Part shown: in pieces, positions 26,028 through 36,077 of the stretch
Numbering within the stretch: position 1 is the stretch's first letter
Layout: each line of letters starts with the position of its first letter
Source: Nocardia africana NBRC 100379
GTDB lineage: Bacteria; Actinomycetota; Actinomycetes; Mycobacteriales; Mycobacteriaceae
Reading direction: 5' to 3'
NCBI RefSeq assembly: GCF_001612635.1
Contig: NZ_BDAV01000015.1
Span: 62,001 to 126,000 of the forward strand
Length of the DNA: 64,000 bases
The notes under the pieces: generated by a model
Told to the model about the DNA's origin: nothing
The model's input: only the letters and a program-made list of their open reading frames with translations
Database searches by the model: none
Translations under genes and position numbers: made by a program

Positions 26028-26582
26028 TCAATCGCTGCGCAGCGATTTCCATGCCGCCGTTGCCAATTCCGCCGCGACGTCGGCCGGTGCGATCCGGATA
26101 CTGCCGCCGAGCCACTGCCGCGAGTACTCCTGGGCCGGCCCGAGCCACAGCGCGTAGAGCACGTCGAATTCCAGTTCGCGCACCGCGCCGTACCGGGCAT
26201 GGGTGCGCCACCAGCGCGCGACCGAGGTGAGGAATTCCCGGTTGCTCTCGCTGTCGCGCACTCCGGGCGGCCGCGGTGAGATGAGAATCGTCGCGCGGTA
26301 TCGGTTGTCGGTCACCCACCGCAGATGTTCGACGACTCCTGCGGTGACGCCCTGCTCGGCATCGGCGCTGTCGGCGATGCTCGCCCAGAAATGCCGCTGG
26401 TAGTCGGCCAGCGCGTTGGCCCACACCTGCCGATACAGATCGGCCTTGTCCGGGAAGTGGTGGTACAGCGCGCCGACGCTGGCACCGGCATCGGCCCTGA
26501 TCCGGCTCAGCGTCGCGTCGAGCGCCCCGTGCTCGGCGAACTGCCGCTCGGCCGCGAGCAGCAACCGATCCCGAATCTTCAT
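26028..26582 (-). CDS. TetR family transcriptional regulator
   Basis: A 184-residue regulator. The DNA-binding region occupies residues 1-50 (TLSRIRADAGASVGALYHHF is the helix-turn-helix) and the rest is helical with several Trp and Arg, typical of ligand domains. The ATG at 26582 has no Shine-Dalgarno. TAAATT ends six bases upstream, so the transcript is probably leaderless. The -10 box overlaps the inverted repeat CAGAA-N5-TTCTG (26586-26600), so self-repression is likely. It precedes a thioesterase gene in a two-gene unit and is divergent from the polymerase gene. Confidence 0.85.
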   Translation of the reverse strand: MKIRDRLLLAAERQFAEHGALDATLSRIRADAGASVGALYHHFPDKADLYRQVWANALADYQRHFWASIADSADAEQGVTAGVVEHLRWVTDNRYRATILISPRPPGVRDSESNREFLTSVARWWRTHARYGAVRELEFDVLYALWLGPAQEYSRQWLGGSIRIAPADVAAELATAAWKSLRSD

Positions 26583-26585
26583 GAC

Positions 26586-26600
26586 CAGAATTTAGTTCTG
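26586..26600. promoter_or_regulatory. Inverted repeat over the TetR promoter
   Basis: CAGAATTTAGTTCTG: 5-bp arms with a 5-base spacer. It overlaps the predicted -10 box TAAATT (minus strand, 26589-26594) of the TetR gene at 26028-26582, and is a likely autoregulatory operator. Confidence 0.5.
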
Positions 26601-26672
26601 TTTTTCGGCGAACGCAAGGCGCTACCTGCGAAGTCCCACCGGCTGTCGGTGCCGTGCGGTAAGAACGGAATC

Positions 26673-27797
26673 GTGGCCAGGTGGCTGTTGCATGTCGACC
26701 TCGACCAGTTCCAGGCGGCGGTGGAGTTCCGCCGTCATCCCGAGCTGCGTGGGCAGCCGGTGATCGTCGGCGGTAACGGCGACCCGAACGAACCGCGCAA
26801 GGTGGTCACGTGTGCGTCGTATCCGGCGCGGGCCTTCGGCGTGCGGGCGGGAATGCCGCTGCGCACCGCCGTCCGCAAATGTCCGGACGGGGTGTTCCTG
26901 CCCTTGGACATGACCACCTACGAGGAGGCTTCCGACGAGGTCATGGAGGTGCTGCGGAGATTCCCGGTGCGGGTCGAAGTGCTGGGCTGGGACGAGGCAT
27001 TTCTCGCCGCCGACACCGATGATCCCGAGCGACTCGCGCGCGAAATCCGCGGTGCGATAGCGGAATTGAACCTCACCTGTTCGATAGGTATCGGCGACAA
27101 CAAGTTGCGCGCGAAACTGGCGACCGGATTCGCGAAGAGCGTGGGCAAAGGCACGGACGCGAAGCGCGCGAAGGAGGTTGCGGGACAGGAGCATGCGGAC
27201 GGCGAGGCAGCGGTGCCCTCCCCGACGGCCGACCCGGGCGCGGGAGTCTTCCGGCTCACCGCCGAGAACTGGAACGAACTCATGGCCCACCGACCGACCA
27301 GTGCGCTGTGGGGCATCGGCACTCGCATCGCACAGCGAATGTCGGCCCTGGGCATCGATACCGTCGCCCAGCTCGCGGCCGCCGACCGGAATGCCCTGGC
27401 CGCCGAATTCGGCCCGGCCACCGGTCCGTACCTCTGGGTTCTCGGCCACGGCGCCGGCGACACCGATGTGGTGACCGAGCCACGAATCCCGGTGGGGCGC
27501 AGCAAATCCGAAACCTTCCCGCACGATCTGACCGATCGCGAGGAGATTCGTGCGCAGGTGGCGCGGCTGGCCCGCGAGGTCGCCGAGGAGATGGCCGCGG
27601 CCGGCCGGATCGGCACGCGGGTGGGAGTCACGGTGCGTACCAACACCTTCTACACGCGCACCAAGCAGAAGAAGTTGCCCGAACCGACGATCGACGCCGA
27701 GGCGATCACCGCGGTCGCGCTCGAGATCATCGACCGTTTCGAACTCGATCGGCCGGTCCGGCTGCTCGGGGTGCGACTCGAACTCGTCCCGCAATAG
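26673..27797 (+). CDS. Y-family DNA polymerase IV, DinB2-like
   Basis: A 374-residue translesion polymerase. The first metal-binding motif is in HVDLDQFQAAVEF, the second acidic motif is WDEAFLAAD, and between them EPRKVVTCASYPARAFGVRA is the finger segment of the mycobacterial DinB2 type. SIGIGDNKLRAKLATGFAKS and a helix-hairpin-helix region (LWGIGTRIAQRMSALGIDTV) follow, then a little-finger domain. Unusual is a roughly 30-residue hydrophilic insert after the AKS motif (GTDAKRAKEVAGQEHADGEA and beyond), where relatives have a short turn. The C-terminus lacks an obvious sliding-clamp motif. GTG start at 26673 with only a weak upstream signal. Confidence 0.85.
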   Translation: MARWLLHVDLDQFQAAVEFRRHPELRGQPVIVGGNGDPNEPRKVVTCASYPARAFGVRAGMPLRTAVRKCPDGVFLPLDMTTYEEASDEVMEVLRRFPVRVEVLGWDEAFLAADTDDPERLAREIRGAIAELNLTCSIGIGDNKLRAKLATGFAKSVGKGTDAKRAKEVAGQEHADGEAAVPSPTADPGAGVFRLTAENWNELMAHRPTSALWGIGTRIAQRMSALGIDTVAQLAAADRNALAAEFGPATGPYLWVLGHGAGDTDVVTEPRIPVGRSKSETFPHDLTDREEIRAQVARLAREVAEEMAAAGRIGTRVGVTVRTNTFYTRTKQKKLPEPTIDAEAITAVALEIIDRFELDRPVRLLGVRLELVPQ

Positions 27798-27912
27798 CCG
27801 AGTCCCCCGCGTTTCCGTGCCGGGATGCCGGATATGTCTCGGTGGTGGCGGCGTCGCACGCGGTGCGGCGGTTTGTCATGCTGGGCCCGCAGACTCGACC
27901 GAAAGGCAGCCC

Positions 27913-28698
27913 ATGAGCGAGTACGAGACGATCACCTTCGAGCGGACCGGCCCCGTTGCCCGGATCACCCTGAACCGGCCGAAGGCCGCCAACGGTATCG
28001 ACCACGTCCTCGGCCGGGAACTCGCCGAGATCGCGGGGCAGTGCGTGGACGATCCGGCGCTGAAGGTGGTCGTGCTGACCGGTGCGGGCAGATTCTTCTC
28101 CGCCGGCGGCGACCTCAAGGCCATGGCCGCCCAGGGCGGCGGCGCCGGCCACTACGTGAAGGGCCTGGCCGACGACCTGCACGCGGCCCTCTCGTCGTTC
28201 GCCCGGATGGACGCCCTGCTCGTCGTGGCGGTCAACGGTGTCGCCGCGGGCGCCGGTTTCAGCCTGGCGATGGCCGGTGATCTGGTCCTCGCGGGTGAAT
28301 CGGCGGCGTTCACCATGGCCTACACCCGTGCCGGGCTCAGCCCCGACGGCGGCGCTTCCTACTATCTGCCGCGCCTGATCGGCCTGCGTCGCACGCAGGA
28401 ACTCATGTTCACCAACCGCACCCTGACGGCGGCCGAGGCCCTGGACTGGAATCTCGTGCATCGCGTGGTGCCCGATGCCGAACTCGCCTCCGCCGTGGAC
28501 GACCTGGTCGCGGAATTCGCAGCGGGGCCCCGTCATTCGAATGCCGGCGTCAAGAAGCTCCTGCTGGTGAGTTCCTCGCACACGCTCGAGGAGCAGACCG
28601 CGCGCGAGGCGGCGTTCATCTCGGCCTGTGCCGATTCGCCCGACGGCACCGAGGGCATCGCGGCATTCCTCGGCAAGCGCGCCCCCGTCTTCGAGTGA
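27913..28698 (+). CDS. Enoyl-CoA hydratase/isomerase family protein (PaaG-like)
   Basis: A 261-residue crotonase. The oxyanion-hole segments are FFSAGGDLKA (about residues 61-70) and NGVAAGAGFSLAMAGD (108-123). The first catalytic Glu of hydratases is replaced by Ser117, and the second position is Asp145 in LSPDGGASY. This Asp-only arrangement is that of PaaG-type isomerases, so isomerisation of an unsaturated acyl-CoA is more likely than hydration. The ATG at 27913 has GAAAGG six bases upstream. No operon partner is obvious. The membrane protein gene follows after 56 bases with its own promoter-like box. Confidence 0.87.
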   Translation: MSEYETITFERTGPVARITLNRPKAANGIDHVLGRELAEIAGQCVDDPALKVVVLTGAGRFFSAGGDLKAMAAQGGGAGHYVKGLADDLHAALSSFARMDALLVVAVNGVAAGAGFSLAMAGDLVLAGESAAFTMAYTRAGLSPDGGASYYLPRLIGLRRTQELMFTNRTLTAAEALDWNLVHRVVPDAELASAVDDLVAEFAAGPRHSNAGVKKLLLVSSSHTLEEQTAREAAFISACADSPDGTEGIAAFLGKRAPVFE

Positions 28699-28754
28699 AG
28701 GACTGACCCGTCGCCGCGCGCGAGGCCGGTCGTGGGCCACTAGGGTGGGGTGCC

Positions 28755-30884
28755 ATGTTCTCCGCGCCCGGCTTCGCACGCGGGTGGATACCGGTCCCGG
28801 TGCGGTCGGGTCGTCGCGACGGGCACGAAGACCGCGGCGACGGACGCCCGGACCGCGACGGCCGGGGGAATGCTGCTGTCGACGCCGTTGCGCAGGTCGC
28901 CTCGTCCGCCACCCGATACGACAGATCGACGGAGGCTGCCCCGGTCGACTCGGCGCCCGCACACCACCCTGGATCGGTGCGCGCCGTGCTGCGCGGCCGA
29001 TCGGTGTCCCCCGGTCTGCGCGCGGTGATCCGTCGTCCCGTACTGCTGGTGGCGGTACTGCTGATCCTCGCCCAGATCGCGTTGCGCGGCTGGGTGGCGG
29101 GGCGCGGCTATTTCTACTGGGACGATCTCATTCTGGTGGGCCGCGCCGACCGCTATCCGCTCTGGTCCGCCGACCTGCTGCTCTACGACCACGACGGCCA
29201 TTTCATGCCGCTGGCCTTCGCGACCGCGTGGGTGGTGACCCGCATCGCGCCGCTGCAGTGGGCCGGGCCGGTGGTGACCATGGTGCTGCTGCAACTCGCG
29301 GCCTCGGTAGCGGTGCTGCGCATGCTGCTGGTGCTCGTTCCCCGGCGAGCCGGTGCGGTGCGCTGGGCCGTGCTGATTCCGTTGATCGGCTATCTGTTCT
29401 GTCCGCTGACCCTTCCGGCATTCGCCTGGTGGGCGGCCTCGCTCAACGCGCTGCCGCTGCAATTCGCGCTGGCCTGGGTGATCGCCGATGCGGTGCTGCT
29501 GGTGCGCACCGGCCGCGGGCGCTATGCGATCTCCGGCGTGCTGGTGCTGATCGTGGGGCTGTTGTTCTTCGAAAAGGCAGTGGTGGTGCCGTTCGTCGCG
29601 TTCGCCGTCGCGGTGCTGGAGCGCTACCTCGTCGGCGCCGGCACCGCCGATGGTGCCGAGCCGGCGGGCGATCGTGCCGGCCCGAGCGCGCGGGCGGCGG
29701 TTCGCGACGTGGCGCGCGCGGGCGCGGCGCTGTGGGCGGGTTCGGCGTTGATTCTCGCGGGCTGGGCCGCGGCCTATCTCACCGTCGCCGACCACATCGC
29801 GATGGACACCAGCCTGGCCGGGGCGCGCCGGCTTCTGCACAGCGCCACCTCCTTGGGGATCGTCCCGACCCTGCTCGGCGGCCCGTGGGTGTGGGCGCGC
29901 TGGCTGCCGTCTACACCGTGGGCCACGCCGCCGGGGTGGACCGTCGTGCCGGCCTGGCTGATCGTCGCCGCGGTGGTTCTGGTGACACTGCGACTGCGCC
30001 GCCGCGTGCTGCCGGTGTGGGTCCTGGTCGCCGGATACGTTCTGGCCGTTCAGCTTCCGATCGTGCTGATCCGCGGTGGGCCGAACACCGCCGCCGAACT
30101 CATGCAGTCGCTGCGCTATCTGGCCGATGTCGCCGTGGTGCTGGCGGCGGCGATCGCGCTGCTGCTGGTCGCTCGGCCACGATCGGGGCGGGCGAGTCGT
30201 GCGCCCGAATCGGGGGGCTCGTACTCTCCGGCGCGTCGGTGGTCGCGGGCCGCGGCGGTCGCACTGACCGCGGCATTCGTGGTCAGCAGTGTCTGCACGA
30301 CCGTATCGTTCGCCCGGTCGTGGGAGATCTCGCCGACGCGCACCTATCTCACGAATGCCCGTGCCGCACTTGCGGATACCCGCGGCGCACCGCTCCTCGA
30401 GCAGGAGGTGCCGTGGGGAGTGCTGACGCCGATGACCTATCCGCAGAATCTCATCGCCGAGGTGCTGGGCCCGATCGCACCGGACGGTGCTTTCGGCACG
30501 TCCACACCGTACCTGCGGATGATCACCGACGACGGCACACTCGTCGATGCCTCGGTCTGGTGGAATCGCCGGATCCTCGCCGGTCCCGAACCCGGCTGCG
30601 GATACCGCATCGACGGCTCCGACCCGGTCGCGCTCTGGCTGGACGGGCCGATGATCGAGCACGGGTGGACCGCGCAGATCAACTATTTCGCGAATCAGGA
30701 CGGTCGCCTCACGGTGGCGATGGAACACGGCGATGCGGTGGTGGCGCCGGTGCGGGCGGGTGTCCACACGGTGTTCGTGCATGTGGTCGGCAGCGGTGAG
30801 GTGTTGCGAATCGGTTCTCGTACTCCGGGTTTGGATGTGTGCGTCGGCGTCGGTCCGGTAGGGGTCGCCGCATTCGGGCATTGA
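28755..30884 (+). CDS. Multi-pass membrane protein, GT-C glycosyltransferase-like
   Basis: A 709-residue membrane protein I cannot name. Residues 1-90 are charged and cytosolic. About eleven hydrophobic segments lie between 94 and 500. Residues 510-709 form a polar, probably extracytoplasmic domain. Directly after the first membrane segment comes GRGYFYWDDLILVGRA with Asp123-Asp124. An acidic pair in the first outer loop is the mark of GT-C glycosyltransferases, which use polyprenyl-phosphate sugars. A role in envelope glycosylation is inferred from topology and this motif only. TAGGGT eight bases before the ATG suggests a leaderless start. The long disordered N-terminus could mean the true start lies later, but no better start is seen. 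Confidence 0.68.
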   Translation: MFSAPGFARGWIPVPVRSGRRDGHEDRGDGRPDRDGRGNAAVDAVAQVASSATRYDRSTEAAPVDSAPAHHPGSVRAVLRGRSVSPGLRAVIRRPVLLVAVLLILAQIALRGWVAGRGYFYWDDLILVGRADRYPLWSADLLLYDHDGHFMPLAFATAWVVTRIAPLQWAGPVVTMVLLQLAASVAVLRMLLVLVPRRAGAVRWAVLIPLIGYLFCPLTLPAFAWWAASLNALPLQFALAWVIADAVLLVRTGRGRYAISGVLVLIVGLLFFEKAVVVPFVAFAVAVLERYLVGAGTADGAEPAGDRAGPSARAAVRDVARAGAALWAGSALILAGWAAAYLTVADHIAMDTSLAGARRLLHSATSLGIVPTLLGGPWVWARWLPSTPWATPPGWTVVPAWLIVAAVVLVTLRLRRRVLPVWVLVAGYVLAVQLPIVLIRGGPNTAAELMQSLRYLADVAVVLAAAIALLLVARPRSGRASRAPESGGSYSPARRWSRAAAVALTAAFVVSSVCTTVSFARSWEISPTRTYLTNARAALADTRGAPLLEQEVPWGVLTPMTYPQNLIAEVLGPIAPDGAFGTSTPYLRMITDDGTLVDASVWWNRRILAGPEPGCGYRIDGSDPVALWLDGPMIEHGWTAQINYFANQDGRLTVAMEHGDAVVAPVRAGVHTVFVHVVGSGEVLRIGSRTPGLDVCVGVGPVGVAAFGH

Positions 30885-30953
30885 CCGCCGACGCGCCGGA
30901 AGCCGACGAGACGCGCCCCGGGCGGGAGGGACGGCCGGCGGGGGAAATTTCCT

Positions 30954-30979
30954 GACCGAGGTGCGGCTGCACCTCGGTC
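30954..30979 (+). terminator. Hairpin between the membrane protein and reductase genes
   Basis: An 11-bp perfect stem (GACCGAGGTGC with GCACCTCGGTC) and loop GGCT. It lies 70 bases after the stop of the 28755 gene and before the -10 box of the 31018 gene, so it probably terminates the upstream transcript. Confidence 0.65.
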
Positions 30980-31017
30980 GTAGCCGCGAGGCGTCCGCCC
31001 ACCCTATGCTCGGACGC

Positions 31018-32013
31018 ATGCAGTTCCAGGCGATGGTTGCGCACGAGACCGACGACGGCGTGGTACTGACCCGCGAGGAGGTGGGCGAGGACTTCCTCGG
31101 CCCGGGCACGGTGACGATCAAGGTGCACTACTCCAGTGCGAACTTCAAGGACGGGCTGGCCATCACCCCGCGCGGGGGCGTGGTGCGCAATTACCCGATC
31201 ATCCCCGGTATCGACCTGACCGGCGAGGTGGTCGCCTCCGAAGACGCCGCCTTCACGGTGGGTGATCTCGTGATCGCGCACGGTTACGAGATCGGCGTCG
31301 CGCACAACGGCGGCTTCGCCGAATACGCGCGCGTGCCCGCCGAATGGGTGGTCAAGCTGGAGGGGCTGAGCCCGCGCGAGGCAGCGGCTCTCGGTACCGC
31401 CGGATTCACCGCGGCCATGAGTGTGCAGGCACTGCTCGACCGCGGCCTGAAACCCGGTGACGGGCCGGTGCTGGTGACCGGCGCGACCGGAGGCGTCGGC
31501 AGTGTCGCGGTGGACATCCTGGCCGGCCTCGGCTACGAGGTCACCGCCTCCACCGGGAAGACCGATGCCGGCGAGCTGCTGTCGACCCTCGGCGCGTCCG
31601 CGGTCATCGGCCGCCTGCCCGAGGATCCGGAGGCCAAGCCTCGTCCGCTGGGTAAGGCGCAGTGGGCCGGCGCGGTCGACAGCGTCGGCGGCAGATCGCT
31701 CGCCCACATCCTCAGTACCGTCCGCTACGGCGGGTCGGTGGCGGTCAGCGGACTGACCGGTGGGACCGAACTGCCCACCACCGTCATACCGTTCATCCTG
31801 CGGGGGGTCAGCCTCCTCGGCATCGATTCGGTGAACTTCCCGATCGAGCAGCGTCGCGCGCTGTGGGCCCGGCTCGGCGAAGACCTGAAACCCCGGCATC
31901 TGTCGACGCTGGAGAATGTCGCGCCGATCACCGAGGCCGAAGCGGTACTGCATGCCATTCGCCGCGGTCACCACTCCGGCCGCACCGTACTCGCGGTGGC
32001 CGGCGAGTTCTGA
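31018..32013 (+). CDS. AcuI/YhdH-type NADPH-dependent oxidoreductase
   Basis: A 331-residue zinc-free MDR enzyme of the acryloyl-CoA reductase (AcuI/YhdH) family. Diagnostic stretches are VHYSSANFKDGLAITPRGGV near residue 37 and YPIIPGIDLTGEV. The NADPH site VTGATGGVGSVAVDILAGLG lies near residue 155, and LLGIDSVNFPIEQRRALWAR near residue 265 is typical of the family. It would reduce acrylyl-CoA or a similar enoyl compound in the cytosol. The ATG at 31018 lies exactly seven bases after TATGCT (31005-31010), so a leaderless transcript is predicted. A hairpin at 32022-32044 follows. Confidence 0.87.
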   Translation: MQFQAMVAHETDDGVVLTREEVGEDFLGPGTVTIKVHYSSANFKDGLAITPRGGVVRNYPIIPGIDLTGEVVASEDAAFTVGDLVIAHGYEIGVAHNGGFAEYARVPAEWVVKLEGLSPREAAALGTAGFTAAMSVQALLDRGLKPGDGPVLVTGATGGVGSVAVDILAGLGYEVTASTGKTDAGELLSTLGASAVIGRLPEDPEAKPRPLGKAQWAGAVDSVGGRSLAHILSTVRYGGSVAVSGLTGGTELPTTVIPFILRGVSLLGIDSVNFPIEQRRALWARLGEDLKPRHLSTLENVAPITEAEAVLHAIRRGHHSGRTVLAVAGEF

Positions 32014-32021
32014 CCGGGCGG

Positions 32022-32044
32022 CGGACGCCGGAATCGGGCGTCCG
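32022..32044 (+). terminator. Terminator after the AcuI-like gene
   Basis: An 8-bp stem (CGGACGCC with GGCGTCCG) and a 7-base loop, starting nine bases after the stop codon and ahead of the TetR promoter. Confidence 0.7.
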
Positions 32045-32058
32045 TCGCTCGCTCCTCA

Positions 32059-32081
32059 GTTTTGAACTGATCTATCCAAAA
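32059..32081. promoter_or_regulatory. Operator copy 1, before the tetR gene
   Basis: GTTTTGAACTGA, then TCT, then ATCCAAAA. Arms TTTTGAA and TCCAAAA form an imperfect inverted repeat. The same 23-base element, differing only in the three central bases, recurs at 32722. It lies just upstream of the -10 box TAGCCT (32087-32092) of the TetR gene. Confidence 0.75.
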
Positions 32082-32098
32082 TGTGTTAGCCTGACCGC

Positions 32099-32671
32099 AT
32101 GGCACGACCCAAGCAGTTCGACGAGCCGCAGGCGGTGGACGCGGCCATGCGAGCGTTCTGGAGCGCCGGTTACGAGGGCACGTCCACCCAGGACCTCTGC
32201 GCGGCCACCGGTTTGGGCCGCTCGAGTATCTACAACACCTTCACCAGTAAGCACGACCTGTTCGAGCGGGCGCTGCGGCGGTACATGGAATCCAAGAACG
32301 CGGATACCTTCGAACTGCTCGACGGCCCCGGTTCGGTGCGCGAGAAGATCGAGGCGCTGCTGTGGCGTGTGGTGGATGCGCCCGAAGACGATCCGCTGGG
32401 CTGTCTGGTCGTGAACACAACCGTCGAGATGGGCCCCCGCGACCCGGAGGTCGCCGCGATGCTGCGTGCCGACCTGGACCGTCGGATGTCCGCGCTGGTC
32501 GCGGTGATTCGCGGCGGGCAGTCGTCGGGTGAGATCGATGGGCGGGCCGATCCGTCCGATCTGGCCCAATTCGTCGTCGCCACCATCGGCGGTATGCGGG
32601 TCGCGGCGCGCGGCGGCGCCTCTCGGGAGACGTTGGCAGGTATCGCCGAGGTTGCTCTGCGCTGCCTCTGA
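32099..32671 (+). CDS. TetR family regulator of the adjacent MFS gene
   Basis: A 190-residue TetR protein of the group with a C-terminal TetR_C-like helical domain. The N-terminal DNA-binding part contains TSTQDLCAATGLGRSSIYNT (recognition helix region), and LGCLVVNTTVEMGPRDPEV in the middle is typical of the AcrR-like subgroup. No Shine-Dalgarno is present. TAGCCT ends six bases before the ATG, so it is probably leaderless. Near-identical operator elements stand before this gene and before the MFS gene that follows, so it very likely represses both. The effector is probably a substrate of the transporter. Confidence 0.88.
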   Translation: MARPKQFDEPQAVDAAMRAFWSAGYEGTSTQDLCAATGLGRSSIYNTFTSKHDLFERALRRYMESKNADTFELLDGPGSVREKIEALLWRVVDAPEDDPLGCLVVNTTVEMGPRDPEVAAMLRADLDRRMSALVAVIRGGQSSGEIDGRADPSDLAQFVVATIGGMRVAARGGASRETLAGIAEVALRCL

Positions 32672-32721
32672 CCGGCCGGTCGGGGTGGTCCATCGGCTGG
32701 CACGCGGCTCCGCGTGGCTTT

Positions 32722-32744
32722 GTTTTGAACTGAATGATCCAAAA
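32722..32744. promoter_or_regulatory. Operator copy 2, before the MFS gene
   Basis: The second copy of the element at 32059: GTTTTGAACTGA, ATG, ATCCAAAA, identical at 20 of 23 bases. It ends 16 bases before the MFS start codon, in the 89-base gap behind the TetR gene, and suggests a separate repressed promoter for the transporter. Confidence 0.75.
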
Positions 32745-32760
32745 CGAGAGAGGGAACGAT

Positions 32761-33978
32761 ATGCCCCCGGCGGTATACATACTGGGCCTGGCCATCTTCG
32801 CCCAGGGCACCTCGGAGATGATGCTGTCCGGCCTGCTCACGGGAATGGCCTCCGATCTCGGCGTGACCGTTCCGCAGGCCGGACTGCTGATCTCGGCCTT
32901 CGCGGTCGGCATGTTGGTGGGCGCGCCGATTCTGGCCGTCGTCACGGCGCGCTGGTCGCGGCGAACCGCCCTGCTCGCCTTTCTCGCCGTCTTCGTCGCC
33001 ACGCACGCCGTCGCGGCGCTGACCTCCGATTACGGCGTGCTCGTCGGCACGCGCGTGGTCGGCGCCTTCGTCTACGCGGGATTCTGGTCGGTGGCCTCGG
33101 CAACCGCGGTCGGGCTGGTGCCGCCGACGGCTCGTGGGCGCGCGATGAGCGTCGTCGCGGGCGGCCTCACCATCGCGACCATTCTCGGATTACCGGCGGG
33201 CACCTTCATCGGTCAGCATCTGGGCTGGCGGGCGGCGTTCTGGGCGGTCGCCGCCGGATGCGCGCTGGTGATGGTCTCGGTAGCGATCGTGGTGCCCGAA
33301 CAACGCGCCGAGCAGGTGCCGCCGGTGCGAAAGGAACTGCGCGCGTTGGCAACCCGCCCGGTGGCCCTGCTGTACGGCACCACCGTGACGGCCACCGCCG
33401 CACTGCTGGTCGCCTTCGGCTACCTCGGCGCCCTGCTCACCGAGACGACCGGGATCGGCGAGAACTGGGTCCCGGTGGTGCTGGGCATCTACGGCCTCGG
33501 CTCCTTCGCCGGCATCGTGATCGGCGGACGCACCGCGGACGCGCATCCGCTGCGCAGTCTCACCGTCGGCATCTCGGGTCTGGTGCTCGCCTCCGCCGTG
33601 CTGGCCTCGACCGCGCACTATTGGCCGGCGGTCGTGGTGGTCTCGTTCCTGCTGGGCGCCTTCGGTTTCGGAACCAATCCGGTGTTGAACAGCCGCGTGT
33701 TCTCCCTCGCCCCGGCCGCTGGGACGCTGGGCGCGGCAGGCAACGTGATGGCGTTCAACATCGGCATCACCCTCGGCCCGTGGCTGGGCGGACTCGCCAT
33801 CGGCGCCGGCGCGGACTACTCGGCGGTGGCCTGGATCGGCGCGGGTCTGGGAGTGGCGGCGTTGGCATCGGTGGGCCTGAGCTGGGCCGAAGGGAAGCGC
33901 TCCGACGCGGGTCCGTCGCCGACCGGCGCGGCCCGGCCGTCCGCCGAGACGGCCACGGTCGTCCCCGCAGAGCGGTAG
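32761..33978 (+). CDS. MFS transporter (DHA1/AraJ-like)
   Basis: A 405-residue major facilitator with about twelve membrane segments, probably a proton-driven drug or sugar efflux pump. The N-terminus FAQGTSEMMLSGLLTGMASD resembles AraJ/sugar-efflux members of the DHA1 group, and a motif-A-like basic loop follows segment 2 (TARWSRRTA). The tail after about residue 385 is polar. The ATG at 32761 has AGAGGG upstream. The downstream partner of the TetR gene, with its own copy of the operator. Substrate unknown. Ends at a strong bidirectional hairpin. Confidence 0.87.
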   Translation: MPPAVYILGLAIFAQGTSEMMLSGLLTGMASDLGVTVPQAGLLISAFAVGMLVGAPILAVVTARWSRRTALLAFLAVFVATHAVAALTSDYGVLVGTRVVGAFVYAGFWSVASATAVGLVPPTARGRAMSVVAGGLTIATILGLPAGTFIGQHLGWRAAFWAVAAGCALVMVSVAIVVPEQRAEQVPPVRKELRALATRPVALLYGTTVTATAALLVAFGYLGALLTETTGIGENWVPVVLGIYGLGSFAGIVIGGRTADAHPLRSLTVGISGLVLASAVLASTAHYWPAVVVVSFLLGAFGFGTNPVLNSRVFSLAPAAGTLGAAGNVMAFNIGITLGPWLGGLAIGAGADYSAVAWIGAGLGVAALASVGLSWAEGKRSDAGPSPTGAARPSAETATVVPAER

Positions 33979-33991
33979 CGAACGTGACGGC

Positions 33992-34017
33992 GCGGAGGTG
34001 GGGTATCCCACCTCCGC
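33992..34017. terminator. Bidirectional terminator between the MFS and ABC genes
   Basis: An 11-bp perfect stem (GCGGAGGTGGG with CCCACCTCCGC) and loop GTAT between convergent genes, 13 bases after one stop and 10 before the other. Confidence 0.85.
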
Positions 34018-34027
34018 ACCGAAGACC

Positions 34028-35908
<1,881 letters not shown>

Positions 35909-35963
35909 CCGCATCTCCTTCCGCTGCCGGGTTCATTCAACTCCGGGCCACCGACATTAAGAC

Positions 35964-35979
35964 CTCAACAAAGGTTGAG
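35964..35979. promoter_or_regulatory. Inverted repeat in the divergent promoter of the ABC exporter
   Basis: CTCAACAAAGGTTGAG: arms CTCAAC and GTTGAG with a 4-base spacer, about 56 bases before the exporter start. A MarR/HxlR-sized operator. No regulator gene is adjacent. Confidence 0.45.
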
Positions 35980-36077
35980 AGCAAGTAGTCCCGCTTCGCC
36001 ATGGGCGAAACGCGCCGGCGACGCGCGCCGCGGCGATGCGCCCGCCCGCGGTTCGTCCGCCTCCTAAGGTCGACGTC

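Noticed and set aside
28740..31121. A 793-codon minus-strand frame over the GT-C-like gene
   Set aside because: Composition typical of antisense translation. The plus strand encodes a coherent membrane protein with a promoter-like box.
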